Assembly: GCA_963783865.1 (NCBI GenBank) | Contig: CAWAPD010000001.1 | Coordinates: 1,116,001 to 1,180,000, forward strand | Reading direction: 5' to 3' | Source: CAWAPD01 sp963783865 | GTDB lineage: Bacteria > Actinomycetota > Thermoleophilia > UBA2241 | Length of the DNA stretch: 64,000 bases | In this document: positions 25,262-33,371 of the stretch, one piece after another | Numbering within the stretch: the stretch's first letter is position 1 | Layout: the number at the start of each line of letters is the position of its first letter | The notes under the pieces: generated by a model | What the model saw: only the letters and a program-made list of their open reading frames with translations | What the model was told of the DNA's origin: nothing | Databases searched by the model: none | Translations under genes and position numbers: made by a program

Positions 25262-25642
25262 ATGATCGAACTCATCAAGGGACTTCCCGACGGGGTGGTC
25301 GGCATGGAGGCGGTCGGCGAGGTGTCGGCGGACGACTATGACTCGGTGGTCGTCCCTGCCGTCGAGGACGCCCTGTCCCGGCACGAGAAGATCAGCCTCA
25401 TCCACATCCTCGGTGAGCGGTTCACAGGCTACACGGCCGGCGGTGAATGGGACGACGCCAAGCTCGGGCTGCTGCATCCGCTCTCGTTCAGGCGAATCGC
25501 GGTGGTCACCGACCTCGATCATGTCCGCAAGCTGGTGAAGGGGGTGGGCTGGTCGATCCCGGGTGAGATGAGACTGTTCTCGAACGCACAACGAGCGGAG
25601 GCGGAAGCGTGGGTGAGTGCGGCGTCGCAGGATGAGCCGTGA
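25262..25642 (+). CDS. SpoIIAA-like STAS/SEC14-type protein
   Basis: A 126-residue protein matching the SpoIIAA-like family (alpha/beta fold related to STAS and lipid-binding SEC14 domains). Landmarks are 'MEAVGEVSADDYDSVVVPAV', 'KISLIHILGERFTGYTAGGE' and 'FRRIAVVTDLDHVRKLVKG'. The C-terminus 'MRLFSNAQRAEAEAWV' is the usual last strand and helix. Family members are thought to be regulatory or small-hydrophobic-ligand proteins; no enzymatic residues are visible. The ATG follows GAGGAGGGTGCG. Confidence 0.8.
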   Translation: MIELIKGLPDGVVGMEAVGEVSADDYDSVVVPAVEDALSRHEKISLIHILGERFTGYTAGGEWDDAKLGLLHPLSFRRIAVVTDLDHVRKLVKGVGWSIPGEMRLFSNAQRAEAEAWVSAASQDEP

Positions 25643-25733
25643 CTGACCGCGATCAAGCTCGGCGCAGGCTGGCCTTGGCACAGTCCAACGACTAGACTCG
25701 GCGCGGCATGCCGTCACCGCGAAGGGGGAGTCC

Positions 25734-26039
25734 GTGGGTTGTTGTCTGTTCGCTTCGATGCTGGCCGGTGCGCCGCGCCTGGCGCTGCTGATCTGGTGGA
25801 TCGCCGATCCGCATCGGTTTTCGATGGCGTTCCACTCATTCGTCGGCCCGCTGCTCGGGATCGTCTTCCTGCCGTGGACGACCATCATGTACGTGGCGGT
25901 CTACCAAGGCGGCGTCCACGGCCTCGACTGGCTCTGGATCGCTCTTGGCCTAGTCGTCGACTTCGGCGTCTACGCCAGCAACGCGCGGGCACGCGAAGCG
26001 CGCAAGTACGGTGACGGGAGCGGGGCCACGACCGTCTGA
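25734..26039 (+). CDS. Small three-helix membrane protein
   Basis: A 101-residue protein with three hydrophobic helices (about residues 4-24, 38-60, 66-82) and the motif 'GPLLGIVFLPWTTIMYVAVY'. This type is found widely as an uncharacterised actinobacterial membrane protein. The tail 'SNARAREARKYGDG' is charged. The GTG start is supported by GAAGGGGGAGTCC. A 27-codon ORF follows 4 nt after its stop. Confidence 0.7.
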   Translation: MGCCLFASMLAGAPRLALLIWWIADPHRFSMAFHSFVGPLLGIVFLPWTTIMYVAVYQGGVHGLDWLWIALGLVVDFGVYASNARAREARKYGDGSGATTV

Positions 26040-26043
26040 GCCG

Positions 26044-26127
26044 ATGAGCACGCCCGAGGATCAGACGGCGCACAGAGAGCTGACGACGGTCCGTGAGCTG
26101 CTGACCGCCGAGCGGCCGGAGGACTAG
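26044..26127 (+). CDS. Possible 27-residue small ORF
   Basis: Starts 4 nt after the previous stop and reads MSTPEDQTAHRELTTVRELL then TAERPED. It is charged, would form one amphipathic helix, and ends 3 nt before a terminator hairpin. No strong ribosome site, but coupling from the upstream gene is possible. Could be chance. Confidence 0.3.
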   Translation: MSTPEDQTAHRELTTVRELLTAERPED

Positions 26128-26129
26128 GC

Positions 26130-26170
26130 GGGCGAGGGGCGGCGGCCCGCCGGGCCGCCGCCCCTCGCCC
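26130..26170. terminator. Bidirectional hairpin terminator
   Basis: A 19-bp perfect stem, GGGCGAGGGGCGGCGGCCC-GCC- and complement, between convergent genes ending at 26127 (or 26039) and 26181. Confidence 0.8.
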
Positions 26171-26180
26171 ACCAGCACGG

Positions 26181-26639
26181 CTAGCGGCGGTCGCGACGCC
26201 GGCCTCGGCGGTTCATGCCTGCAACGGAGACCGGTGAAAGCGGCCTGCCGAACGGGTCGATGAACAGCGAGCACGACTCGGCCTCGTCCGGCACCGACCC
26301 TTCAAGGATCTCGATCGAGTAGGTCAGGTCGTCGCCATCGAGCTTGGGGTTGTCGATGACGACGATCGCGTCTTCCGGGGTCACGTCGCCGGTGGCCAGG
26401 AACGAGAGCACGGCGTTCGGCGGATCGTCGGCGAAGCTGTTCTCGCCCTTGTCCCACTCGTCGACGAACTGCCTGGAGGTGAGGTGGCCGACGACCCGCT
26501 GCGGGCGGTCGGAGAAGAAGAGGGTCGCGGGACCAAGACCGTGCAGCGTCACACTGTCGGTGCCGGTCGTCATGCCGCGGGCGGTCTGTACGAACATCGC
26601 CTCGATGTCGGCGAGTTCTTTCTGGACGTCGTCGGCCAT
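26181..26639 (-). CDS. Uncharacterised conserved protein, paralog 1
   Basis: A 152-residue soluble protein with a close paralog at 40610-41071. Shared blocks are 'TLHGLGPATLFFSDRPQRVV', 'GHLTSRQFVDEWDKGENSFA', 'DDPPNAVLSF', and the end 'SCSLFIDPFGRPLSPVSVAG' followed by an Arg-rich tail. Residues 1-22 form a helix (DVQKELADIEAMFVQTARGM). I do not recognise a named family. The start ATG 26639 has CAGGAGGCACC upstream; the open frame extends further but without a ribosome site. Divergent from the sulfatase maturase gene, sharing 78 nt of upstream DNA. Confidence 0.75.
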   Translation of the reverse strand: MADDVQKELADIEAMFVQTARGMTTGTDSVTLHGLGPATLFFSDRPQRVVGHLTSRQFVDEWDKGENSFADDPPNAVLSFLATGDVTPEDAIVVIDNPKLDGDDLTYSIEILEGSVPDEAESCSLFIDPFGRPLSPVSVAGMNRRGRRRDRR

Positions 26640-26717
26640 GGTGCCTCCTGGGTCAGTCGCTTGGGTATACCGGAGTCTTCCCGCTGGGACGGGGACGCAC
26701 TCTGCTAAGCTGGATGC

Positions 26718-27959
26718 ATGGCTGAAGACCACCGTGGCGCCCCCCCGTCGTTCCACCTGCTCACCAAGCCGACCGGGTCGACCTGCAACCTCGACTGCGC
26801 CTACTGCTTCTTCCTCGAGAAGGAGAAGCTCTACCCGGGCGTCAAGGCGCGGATGAGCGACGAGCTGCTCGAGCGCTACGTCGCGCAGCTCGTCGAGGCC
26901 CACGACGCGCCCGAGGTGACGATCGCCTGGCAGGGCGGCGAGCCCACCCTGATGGGCCTCGAGTTCTTCCGCCGCGCCGTCGGGCTCGCCGCCCGTCATG
27001 CGCGCCCCGGCATGCGCGTGGAGCACACGATCCAGACGAACGGGACCAAGCTGAACGGCGACTGGGCCCGCTTCTTCAAGGAGAACGACTTCCTCGTCGG
27101 CCTGAGCATCGACGGCCCGCGCGAGCTGCACGACGCCTACCGGCGCGACAAGGGCGGCAAACCTACGTTCGACCGGGTCATGCGCGGGCTGGCGGCGCTG
27201 CGCGACGAGGGCGTCGAGTGGAACGCCCTGACCACGGTGCATGCGGCCAACGCCGACCACCCCGTCGAGGTCTACCGCTTCCTGCGCGACGAGTGCGGCT
27301 GCCGTTTCATCCAGTTCATCCCCATCGTGGAACGGCCCAACCGTGACGGCGTGCCCTACGGCGACGCCGTCACCGACCGCTCGGTGACGGCCGGCCAGTG
27401 GGGCGGCTTCCTGACCGGCGTCTTCGACGAGTGGGTGCGGCGCGACGTCGGCGAGGTCTACGTGCAGCTCTTCGACGTGGCCCTCGCCAACTGGTACGGC
27501 GAGCCCTCAGGCCTCTGCGTGCATTCGCCGGTGTGCGGCACCGCCATGGCCATGGAGTTCAACGGCGACGTGTACTCGTGCGACCACTTCGTCGAGCCCG
27601 CGTACCTGCTGGGGAACATCCGCGAGCGGCCCCTGCGTGACATCGTGGCCCTGCCGCAGCAGGCGGCCTTCGGTCGGAACAAGCTCGACCGGCTGCCCCA
27701 GTACTGCCTGGACTGCGACGTGCGCTTCGCCTGCCACGGTGGCTGTCCGAAGGACCGGTTCATCACGACGCCGGCCGACGCGACGCCGCCGGGCGAACCT
27801 GGCCTGAACTACCTCTGTGCCGGCTTCAAGGCCTTCTTCCACCACGTGGACGTGCCGATGCGGCGCATGTGCGAGCTGCTTCAGGCCGACAGGGCGCCGT
27901 CGGAGATCATGGCGAAGTATGATGCCGCGGAAGCTCCCGACGAGGGATCGACTCCATGA
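26718..27959 (+). CDS. Anaerobic sulfatase-maturating enzyme (radical SAM)
   Basis: A 413-residue radical-SAM/SPASM enzyme that oxidises the active-site Cys (or Ser) of sulfatases to formylglycine. The radical-SAM cluster motif CNLDCAYC has cysteines 23, 27 and 30. 'IAWQGGEPTLMGLEFFRRAV' is the SAM-binding GGE block. Auxiliary Fe-S cluster ligands appear in 'CVHSPVCGTAMAMEFNGDVY' and 'YCLDCDVRFACHGGCPKDRF'. All match anSME. Two Cys-type sulfatases in this window (13051, 22248) are its probable substrates. Its stop overlaps the start of the DUF202 gene by 4 nt. Clusters of this kind are oxygen-sensitive, suggesting function at low oxygen. Confidence 0.9.
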   Translation: MAEDHRGAPPSFHLLTKPTGSTCNLDCAYCFFLEKEKLYPGVKARMSDELLERYVAQLVEAHDAPEVTIAWQGGEPTLMGLEFFRRAVGLAARHARPGMRVEHTIQTNGTKLNGDWARFFKENDFLVGLSIDGPRELHDAYRRDKGGKPTFDRVMRGLAALRDEGVEWNALTTVHAANADHPVEVYRFLRDECGCRFIQFIPIVERPNRDGVPYGDAVTDRSVTAGQWGGFLTGVFDEWVRRDVGEVYVQLFDVALANWYGEPSGLCVHSPVCGTAMAMEFNGDVYSCDHFVEPAYLLGNIRERPLRDIVALPQQAAFGRNKLDRLPQYCLDCDVRFACHGGCPKDRFITTPADATPPGEPGLNYLCAGFKAFFHHVDVPMRRMCELLQADRAPSEIMAKYDAAEAPDEGSTP

Positions 27960-28339
27960 CCGACGAGCGTCAGGCGCCACCGACGGCCACCGAAAGCGCG
28001 CCCGATTCCGCGCCGCGCCGCACGCTCATGGCCGCGGAGCGAACCTACCTCGCCTGGCTCCGCACGGGGCTGGGGGCGATGGCCGTGGCGATCGCAGTCG
28101 GCCGCATCGTCCCCGTGCTGGTCGGCGGCTCGCACTACGCCTACGCGCTGCTCGGCGCCGGCTACGCCGTGCTGGGCATCTTCCTCATCGCGTACGCCGT
28201 CGTGCGCGCAAGGCGTCTCGACGCCGCCCTGCGTGCGGGGACGTTCCTGGACCTGGACTGGTGGGCGCTGGTGGTCGCGACCGTCATCAGCCTCATTCTT
28301 GCCGCGGCGACGATCGTCATGGTCCTCGTCGAGGTCTAG
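27956..28339 (+). CDS. DUF202-family membrane protein
   Basis: A 127-residue protein with three membrane helices and the DUF202 signature 'RTLMAAERTYLAWLRTGLGA'. Related proteins such as YidH have no known function. The start overlaps the stop of the sulfatase maturase (ATGA), so the two are translationally coupled. This gives the family an unexpected link to sulfatase activation. Confidence 0.8.
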   Translation: MTDERQAPPTATESAPDSAPRRTLMAAERTYLAWLRTGLGAMAVAIAVGRIVPVLVGGSHYAYALLGAGYAVLGIFLIAYAVVRARRLDAALRAGTFLDLDWWALVVATVISLILAAATIVMVLVEV

Positions 28340-28357
28340 GCAGGGCGATCCCTCCGC

Positions 28358-28376
28358 GCTGAGCGGACCGCTCAGC
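28358..28376. terminator. Hairpin between convergent genes
   Basis: GCTGAGCG-GAC-CGCTCAGC; it overlaps the stop codon of the minus-strand channel gene ending at 28372. Confidence 0.5.
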
Positions 28377-29025
28377 CACCACGGTGCAGCAGCCTCCTCA
28401 CCGTGCGCACCGGGAGGAGCAGGTACACGCCGATGATGACGTAGAGGGTGACCCCGACGTAGGGCGCGACGAGCCCGAGCGCCGTGGCCACGGCGTAGAA
28501 GACGAGGCTCGGTCCGAGCTGGTATCGCACGCGGTTCTCCTCGATGCGTTCGTCGGCGACGTCGTCGCCGAACAGACCCTCACGCTCGGCGTAGCGCCCC
28601 AGGACGATCAGCATCAGGCTCATTAGGAACAGCACGACGCCGAAGAACGCCACCGCCGTGCGTTGGCCGCCGTGCTCCCCGTTGATCAGACTCAGGTACT
28701 CCTCCATCACCCTTGTCGGATACGGCAGGAAGCCGACGAGCAGCAGGAGCAAGAGGTTCAGCCGCTGGAAGCCGCTGTCGATGTGGTCGAGGGCCTCGGT
28801 CAGTGCGCTGTGCTCGATCCACACGATGCCGATGCTCATGAACGCGATGAAGTAGGCGACGTACACCGGCCGCTCGTGGAAGAGCGCAGACAGCAGGTGG
28901 CCGCCGGCGTGCAGCGGCACCGCGATCTCGAGAACCAGCAGCGTAATGGCGATCGCGAAGACGCCATCGCTGAAGGCCTCGAGGCGCCCTTTTGCCTTGC
29001 CAGCCGTGGACGAGCGTATTGCCAT
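28372..29025 (-). CDS. TMEM175/DUF1211-type potassium channel, copy 1
   Basis: A 217-residue six-helix membrane protein of the TMEM175 family. The first helix carries the invariant 'FSDGVFAIAITLLVLE', the sequence that lines the K+ pore in this family. A long charged loop ('ERIEENRVRYQLGPSL') precedes the last two helices. An ATG at 29067 is in frame, but GGAGGTAGTCGAC precedes ATG 29025. A frameshifted paralog lies at 45702-46380. Bacterial TMEM175 proteins form tetrameric K+ channels without a canonical TVGYG filter. Confidence 0.85.
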   Translation of the reverse strand: MAIRSSTAGKAKGRLEAFSDGVFAIAITLLVLEIAVPLHAGGHLLSALFHERPVYVAYFIAFMSIGIVWIEHSALTEALDHIDSGFQRLNLLLLLLVGFLPYPTRVMEEYLSLINGEHGGQRTAVAFFGVVLFLMSLMLIVLGRYAEREGLFGDDVADERIEENRVRYQLGPSLVFYAVATALGLVAPYVGVTLYVIIGVYLLLPVRTVRRLLHRGG

Positions 29026-29174
29026 GTCGACTACCTCCGGGATGGGGGTCCAAACCGTTTTCGCCATAATAAGGGGTGAGGAGGGTTTGCCCGCGCGCAG
29101 GGGGCGTGCGAGCAGACGTGAGGGCGTCGTCCCTGGTGCCGGAGGCGCCGCCCTCAGCTACGACCCACGTAGTC

Positions 29175-29468
29175 TCAGCGCCGATCCCGACGGTCGTCCC
29201 TGCGGTCACCGCGATCGTCACGGCGATCACGTCGCCGGCCGACACCGTGGGCGACGACCGCCGTCGTTCCGACGACAGCGGCGGTGCGTGCCACCGGCGC
29301 TCCGCGATCCCGACGGCGTCCCTGCGGTCGCCGCGATCGTCGCGGCGACGTCGCGGCGATCGCTTCGCCGGCCGACACCGGGGCGAGAGCGTGTCGACGA
29401 CAGCGGCGGTGGAGCCACCGGCGCTCCGATGACGCCCCGACGCACCACACGTCCTGGACCAGTGGCAT
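29175..29468 (-). pseudogene. Small Ala/Val/Arg-rich protein gene with internal tandem repeat, frameshifted
   Basis: ATG 29468 (MPLV...) follows GGAAGGAGTCTGAG at ideal spacing. Reading then drifts between frames; the coherent pieces are 'RGVIGAPVA', 'TAAVV', and a C-terminal 'GAPVARTAAVVGTTAVVAHG' ending in a strongly Arg/Asp-rich tail at the stop 29175. I infer a protein of about 97 residues disrupted by one or more indels. The DNA consists largely of two about 123-bp direct repeats (29182-29304 and 29305-29428). Small proteins of this kind often follow DUF6325 genes, as here. Function unknown. Confidence 0.5.
29182..29428. repeat. Two tandem about 123-bp imperfect repeats
   Basis: Unit 1, 29182-29304, and unit 2, 29305-29428, both begin CGATCCCGACGG and end CACCGGCGCTCCG. 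They match over most of their length with scattered substitutions and small indels. They lie within the small repeat-bearing gene and encode its hydrophobic and Arg/Asp-rich halves. Confidence 0.75.
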
Positions 29469-29469
29469 C

Positions 29470-29939
29470 TCAGACTCCTTCCGTCGCAGAAGCTTCGTCG
29501 TCCGCCTCGAGAGCGGCGATGAACGCCTGCAGGGGATCCGTCCGTTGGCCACGAGCTGGCCGCCCGCGCGGCGCACGGCCGACCCGAACGGCGCCGCCCA
29601 CGTGTTCTCCCACACAGGACGGCAGCTACCGTGTTCGGCTCGAGCGCGTTCGCGAGTCGCGACGTCGTCGGCCGCCAGACCTCGGCCGTCTCCGCCCCGA
29701 GCTCGCGCAGCACGCCGACCGCGTCGTCTTCGAACTCGTGCACCTCGGACGCGTCGTAGGTGCCGTCTGCCTCCTTGACGATGATCAGCAGGTCGAGCAC
29801 CGCACGATGCCCTTGTCGACCAGCGACGCCAGCTGCGACAGCACTTCGCCGTCGAACTTGGCCTTGCCGGCCGGGAACTCGACGACCAGATAGTCGATCG
29901 GTCCCAGCTCGTCGACGCCGCTCTCGCTTACTCGTTCAT
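29470..29939 (-). pseudogene. DUF6325-family gene with several frameshifts
   Basis: Reading across frames gives a DUF6325 protein: MNE(V)SESGVDELGPIDYLV, then 'EFPAGKAKFDGEVLSQLASL', 'LDLLIIVKEADGTYDASEVH', 'LANALEPNTVAAVL', 'WENTWAAPFGSAVRRAGGQL', ending EADDEASATEGV. At least four indels are needed, near 29930, 29800, 29690-29650 and 29610. Three of them restore frame by adding one G to a G-run. Start ATG 29939 follows AAGGTGAGGCT. The coding sequence between indels is well conserved, which suggests base-calling error more than decay. Intact relative: 4780-5283. Confidence 0.65.
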
Positions 29940-30061
29940 AGCCTCACCTTGCCCTATGTGTCGTCAGTGCCTGCAAGCATACGTCCCGGGCCTCCGGTCG
30001 CCGTTGACTGGGCGATCCCCGCGCGTCGTCACAGAGGTTCGCCGGCGCCGACGTCGGCTGG

Positions 30062-30972
30062 TCAGCTGCGGGCTTCGTCGGTGCGCCATCCGCTTCGTCT
30101 CGCGTTGCGCTCAAGAGCGACCATCAGCAGGAATCCCAGCAGCGCCGCGACGTTGACGAGCCACGCCCACACGAGGAAGGCGATGCCCGTCGCGAGGGCG
30201 CCGTAGACCTTGTTGTACGAAGCGAATGGGTCAGATAGAGGCTGAAGCCCGCGGAGGCGACGAGCACCGTGACCACCCCGCCGTCGCCCCTCCGATCTGC
30301 GCCGCCATCGGGTCCCCGGCTGCGCGGCGGTGTGAAAGAGAAGGAGCAGCATGAGCAAGGCGACGCCGAAGAGGAACGGCCACTTCAGCCACGACCAGGC
30401 CGTGAGCACGGCGTCGCCCAGGCCCAGCAGGTCGCCGAGCCAGTTGGCGACAGGCCCGGCGAGCACGATCGTGGCCCCGCACGCGGTCAGCAGGACCAGC
30501 AGGAGACCGCCAGGCCCAACCGCGTAGGGAGTTGCCGGAAGAACGATTGCGGCGGACGGCCCTCCATCTGCTCCGCCGTCCAGAGAAAGGCCGACACGTA
30601 GCTGGAGGCGGTCCACAACGCGAGCAGAGCACCCACGCCGAGGGCGACCGGTGCGCCACCCGTCGAGAGCACGCCGGAGGGCGCCCTGCACGAGCCCCAC
30701 AGCCCAGCCGGGGCCGACCTCGGCAACGGCATCGAGCAGGGCGTCGATGCTCTGCGGAGAGAGGCCGATGGCGCCGAGCAGGCCCGCGACGATGATCAGG
30801 GCCGGGAAGATGGCGAGCACGAGATAGTAGGTGAGGGCGGCGGCCATGCGGGTGAGGCCGCCGAGCGCCGCGGTCTGCGCAAACCACCGAGCCCCGTCGC
30901 GCGTTCGGTCCCATCGGGGTCGAGGCGTTCCCGCTGCCTTGCCTTCTGCTGGTCTGGGTCGTCCTTCGTCAC
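30062..30972 (-). pseudogene. YihY/BrkB-family membrane protein gene with frameshifts
   Basis: Conserved pieces in alternating frames identify the YihY/virulence-factor-BrkB family: 'LTRMAAALTYYLVLAIFPAL', 'ALLALWTASSYVSAFLWTAE', 'CGATIVLAGPVANWLGDLLG', and 'FASYNKVYGALATGIAFLVW'. Frame changes are needed near 30900, 30673, 30510, 30320 and 30230. The likely start is GTG 30972 (MTKDDPDQQKARQRE), preceded by GAGGGG. The intact protein would have about 300 residues and six helices. Family function is unsettled despite an early label as ribonuclease BN. The indels belong to the error-rich patch described in the findings. Confidence 0.7.
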
Positions 30973-31004
30973 AGTCCAGCCCCTCGGACGAATCCCTCTT
31001 CCCG

Positions 31005-31037
31005 GGCAGGGGCGAGAGCGTTGCCCTCGCCCCTGCC
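31005..31037. terminator. Hairpin terminator
   Basis: GGCAGGGGCGAG at 31005-31016 pairs with CTCGCCCCTGCC at 31026-31037. It lies 74 nt past the stop of the rhodanese operon and ahead of the YihY gene. Confidence 0.65.
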
Positions 31038-31110
31038 GACTTCAGGCCCGCGGCCGATCCTTCGCCGGCGGCGCCACCTGGTGGCTGCGCGCGACGCGCC
31101 GGTTCGGCCT

Positions 31111-31637
31111 TCACTTGGCGGAATCGACCCACATCAGGTCCGGGTGGAAGTCGTAGCCCCACGGGAGCCCCTCGTTCTTCCAGCCGTTGCGCATGTGCTT
31201 GCCGTGGTAGACGCTGCCGGGGTCGTCGACCCTGTCGCCTTCGAAGCCGTAGACGATGTTGTAGATCTTGGTGAACCCGGCCTGGGCGAGCGCGTTGACG
31301 GCCATCGCGCCGCGGCCGCCGGTGGCGCACATCACGAGGATCGTGTCATCGGGCCGAACGCCTCCTTCACCTTGGCGACGAAGTCGGGGTTGGCCTCGCC
31401 CGAGCACCCGGGCGGCCGGCCCGGCATCGACGGACCTTCGGGGTCGAACCTGGGGAAGACCAGGGGGACGTTCTTGGCCGCCTCGACGTGGCCGCCGAAG
31501 ACGTACTCCTCGAACGTGCGCACGTCGAGGAGCTTGACCTCGTCGGGGTCGGCCTTCCACATGTCGTAGGCCTCGTTGGGCGTCACGTAGAGCCCGAGGC
31601 TGGTCTTGTTCGAGTCGGGGACCTGTTGGACGTCCAT
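31111..31637 (-). pseudogene. Rhodanese-like sulfurtransferase, one frameshift
   Basis: About 175 residues when one missing base near 31350 is restored (...KEAFGPDDTILVMC). N-terminal half: 'YVTPNEAYDMWKADPDEVKL', 'LDVRTFEEYVFGGHVEAAKN'. The active-site loop is CATGGRGA, carrying the catalytic Cys at a typical place ahead of 'MAVNALAQAGFTKIYNIVYG'. A C-terminal extension ('FHPDLMWVDSAK') goes beyond a minimal rhodanese. ATG 31637 has AGGAGGAGCACGG upstream. It is the last gene of a three-gene operon with a DszB-like protein and a second rhodanese. Rhodaneses move sulfane sulfur between thiols or to cyanide or sulfite. Confidence 0.75.
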
Positions 31638-31704
31638 CCGTGCTCCTCCTTCGCGGTCGCGGGCGGTCGGCGGGGGCCGCCGCCGCCCGCCGAGTTTGAC
31701 CCGG

Positions 31705-32888
31705 CTACCCGAGCCGCGTGGCTTCGACTCGATCGGCCTCGGTCACTTCGGGGAGCTTGGCCGAGCTGCGCTTCTTCCACTCCTCCTCGAGCAGCTCCTC
31801 GGCCGCCTTCTCGAGGAACTCCGGCGCGGCCCACTCGTCCACGTCGAAGTCGTTCTTGATGTAGCCGTGGCTGAGCATGAAGTCCTTGCCGATCTTGATG
31901 GAGGCCAGGTTCTGCGGCGAGAGGTTGGGCACCATGTCGACGTGCTTGATGCCCTGGTAGGTGTCCTCGGCGTCGCGGTAGAACGTCTGCCGGTCGAGGA
32001 TCACCGCCGCGGCGCTGCTTGTACTGGTTCGCCCAGCGCCCCACCTTGATCATGGCCTTCATGTAGGTGACGACGAGCTCGGGGTGCTCCTCGGCCATCA
32101 CGTCGGTGCAGGTGATGACGGCGGGCGTGTTGGCGACCTGCAGGGTCCAGTCCGGGTAGTTGGACAGGTCCTCGATCGCCTTGATCTTGCCCGTGTCCTC
32201 CTGCAGGTGCTGGAAGACCTTGCTCTGCGTGTAGATGGCGTCGACCTTGCCGCCCAGCAGCGCCGTCTCGAGCGGGCGGAAGGCCAGGTCGTGCTTGTGG
32301 TCGCGTGTAGCCCAGAGCTCGGTACGGGTTGTTCATCGGCTCCAGCATCTTGGGGTCGTCGTACCAGTCGTCGGGGTACGGGAACTCCACGATCTCGACG
32401 TCGTCCATGGTCATGTCGTTGATGCGGAGCATGCTCTCGATGCCGATGTGCTCCGTTGATGCGCCACCAGTCGTTCTTGAGGTGTTCAGGCTCTTGGAGA
32501 GGCCGATCTTCTTGCCCTTGAGATCCTGCATCCGGTAGATCGGGTCGCCGGCCCGCACCATCATGCAGCCGCCCTCGTAGACCATGCGTCGCGCCCGAGC
32601 AGCCGCGTCCGGCGGATGTCGGCGTTCACCTGCGATCGGCGGGATAGAGGCCGCCGAAGCGGAAGAGGTTGTCGAGGTTGTGGATGTAGTGCGGGTACCA
32701 GTTGTTCTCGCGGCGGCTGCGGAAGTAGGAGTAGTCGACGCCGATCTTCTTGAAGTCCGTCTTGCACCAGCCCAGCTCCTGGTCGACGTTGTTGGCCGAC
32801 ACCATGCGGGCAGTTGGTGAAGAACACCTCGTTCCAGTTCAGATCGCACCGTCGAAACGGTCTTGCCTTTGAAGGTCGTCTGCGGCAT
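31705..32888 (-). pseudogene. DszB-like desulfinase / NMT1-THI5-fold protein, multiple frameshifts
   Basis: Splicing frames gives a protein of about 390 residues starting MPQTTFKGKTVSTVR. Key segments: 'NEVFFTNCPH', then 'MVSANNVDQELGWCKTDFKK', 'YPHYIHNLDNLFRFGGLYP', 'GDPIYRMQDLKGKKIGLS', 'ALLGGKVDAIYTQSKVFQHL', and 'DVDEWAAPEFLEKAAEELL'. From memory, the sulfinate desulfinase DszB has its catalytic Cys in SNCP, a His ten residues before the Arg of RFGG, 'GDVDALY' and 'WAAPEFL'; all have counterparts here (TNCP; H-x9-R in RFGG). So a C-S cleaving enzyme releasing sulfite is plausible. It could instead be a periplasmic binding protein, but there is no signal peptide. At least eight indels. The ATG follows GAGGAGCAGCC. 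Confidence 0.65.
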
Positions 32889-32902
32889 GGCTGCTCCTCT
32901 GC

Positions 32903-33291
32903 TCAAAGTCCGTCGTGGTGCTCGCTTGTGGGCATGCCGGCTTCTTGCCAGGCGCTGATGCCGCCCTCGAGATTGGCGACGTCCTCGAACCCCAGGCTCT
33001 GGAGCGTGGCGGCGGCGAGGGCGGCTCGGTGTCCGGAGCGGCAGTAGACGATCACCCGGCGGGCCGGGTCCAGCGCCATATGTGGCGCGGGCTCGTGGCG
33101 TCGGCGACGAACTCCAGCACTCCCCGGGGCACCTGGATGGCGCCGCCGATGTGGTGCTCCCACTCCACAGGCTCGCGCACGTCGAGGAACACCGCCTTGC
33201 CCGCGGCGACCTCGTCGGCGGCGTCCTGCGGCGCTACGTCCTCGACCTGCGTCATGGCCTCGGCGACCAGCTCGGCGACTGTCTTCGGCAT
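32903..33291 (-). pseudogene. Single-domain rhodanese, one frameshift
   Basis: About 129 residues after correcting one indel near 33078. N-terminus MPKTVAELVAEAMTQVEDVA, then 'GKAVFLDVREPVEWEHHIGG', and in the other frame 'VIVYCRSGHRAALAAATLQS' with the catalytic Cys in the six-residue loop CRSGHR, and 'NLEGGISAWQEAGMP'. This is a canonical single-domain rhodanese. ATG 33291 has GAGAAGGAGGGCGCC upstream. It is the promoter-proximal gene of the rhodanese / DszB-like / rhodanese operon, 14 nt before the next start, and is divergent from the TetR regulator at 33418. Confidence 0.8.
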
Positions 33292-33347
33292 GGCGCCCTC
33301 CTTCTCTTCTCATCACTTGACTGCGGGAAATAGAGTAGTAGATTGCT

Positions 33348-33371
33348 GTAGTGTGCTACTTCTAACACTAC
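33348..33371. promoter_or_regulatory. Inverted repeat, candidate TetR operator
   Basis: GTAGTGT (33348-33354), 10-nt spacer, ACACTAC (33365-33371), in the 126-nt AT-richer gap between the divergent rhodanese operon and the TetR gene. The geometry fits a TetR dimer. Confidence 0.55.

Noticed and set aside
31705..32888. Nitrate/sulfonate ABC transporter binding protein with permease partners
   Set aside because: No ATPase or permease gene is adjacent, no lipoprotein or signal peptide is present, and the Cys-His-Arg pattern fits DszB better.
28372..33291. Genomic island or mobile element insertion causing the broken genes
   Set aside because: No transposase, integrase, terminal repeats or target duplications are visible, and composition matches the flanks apart from indels.
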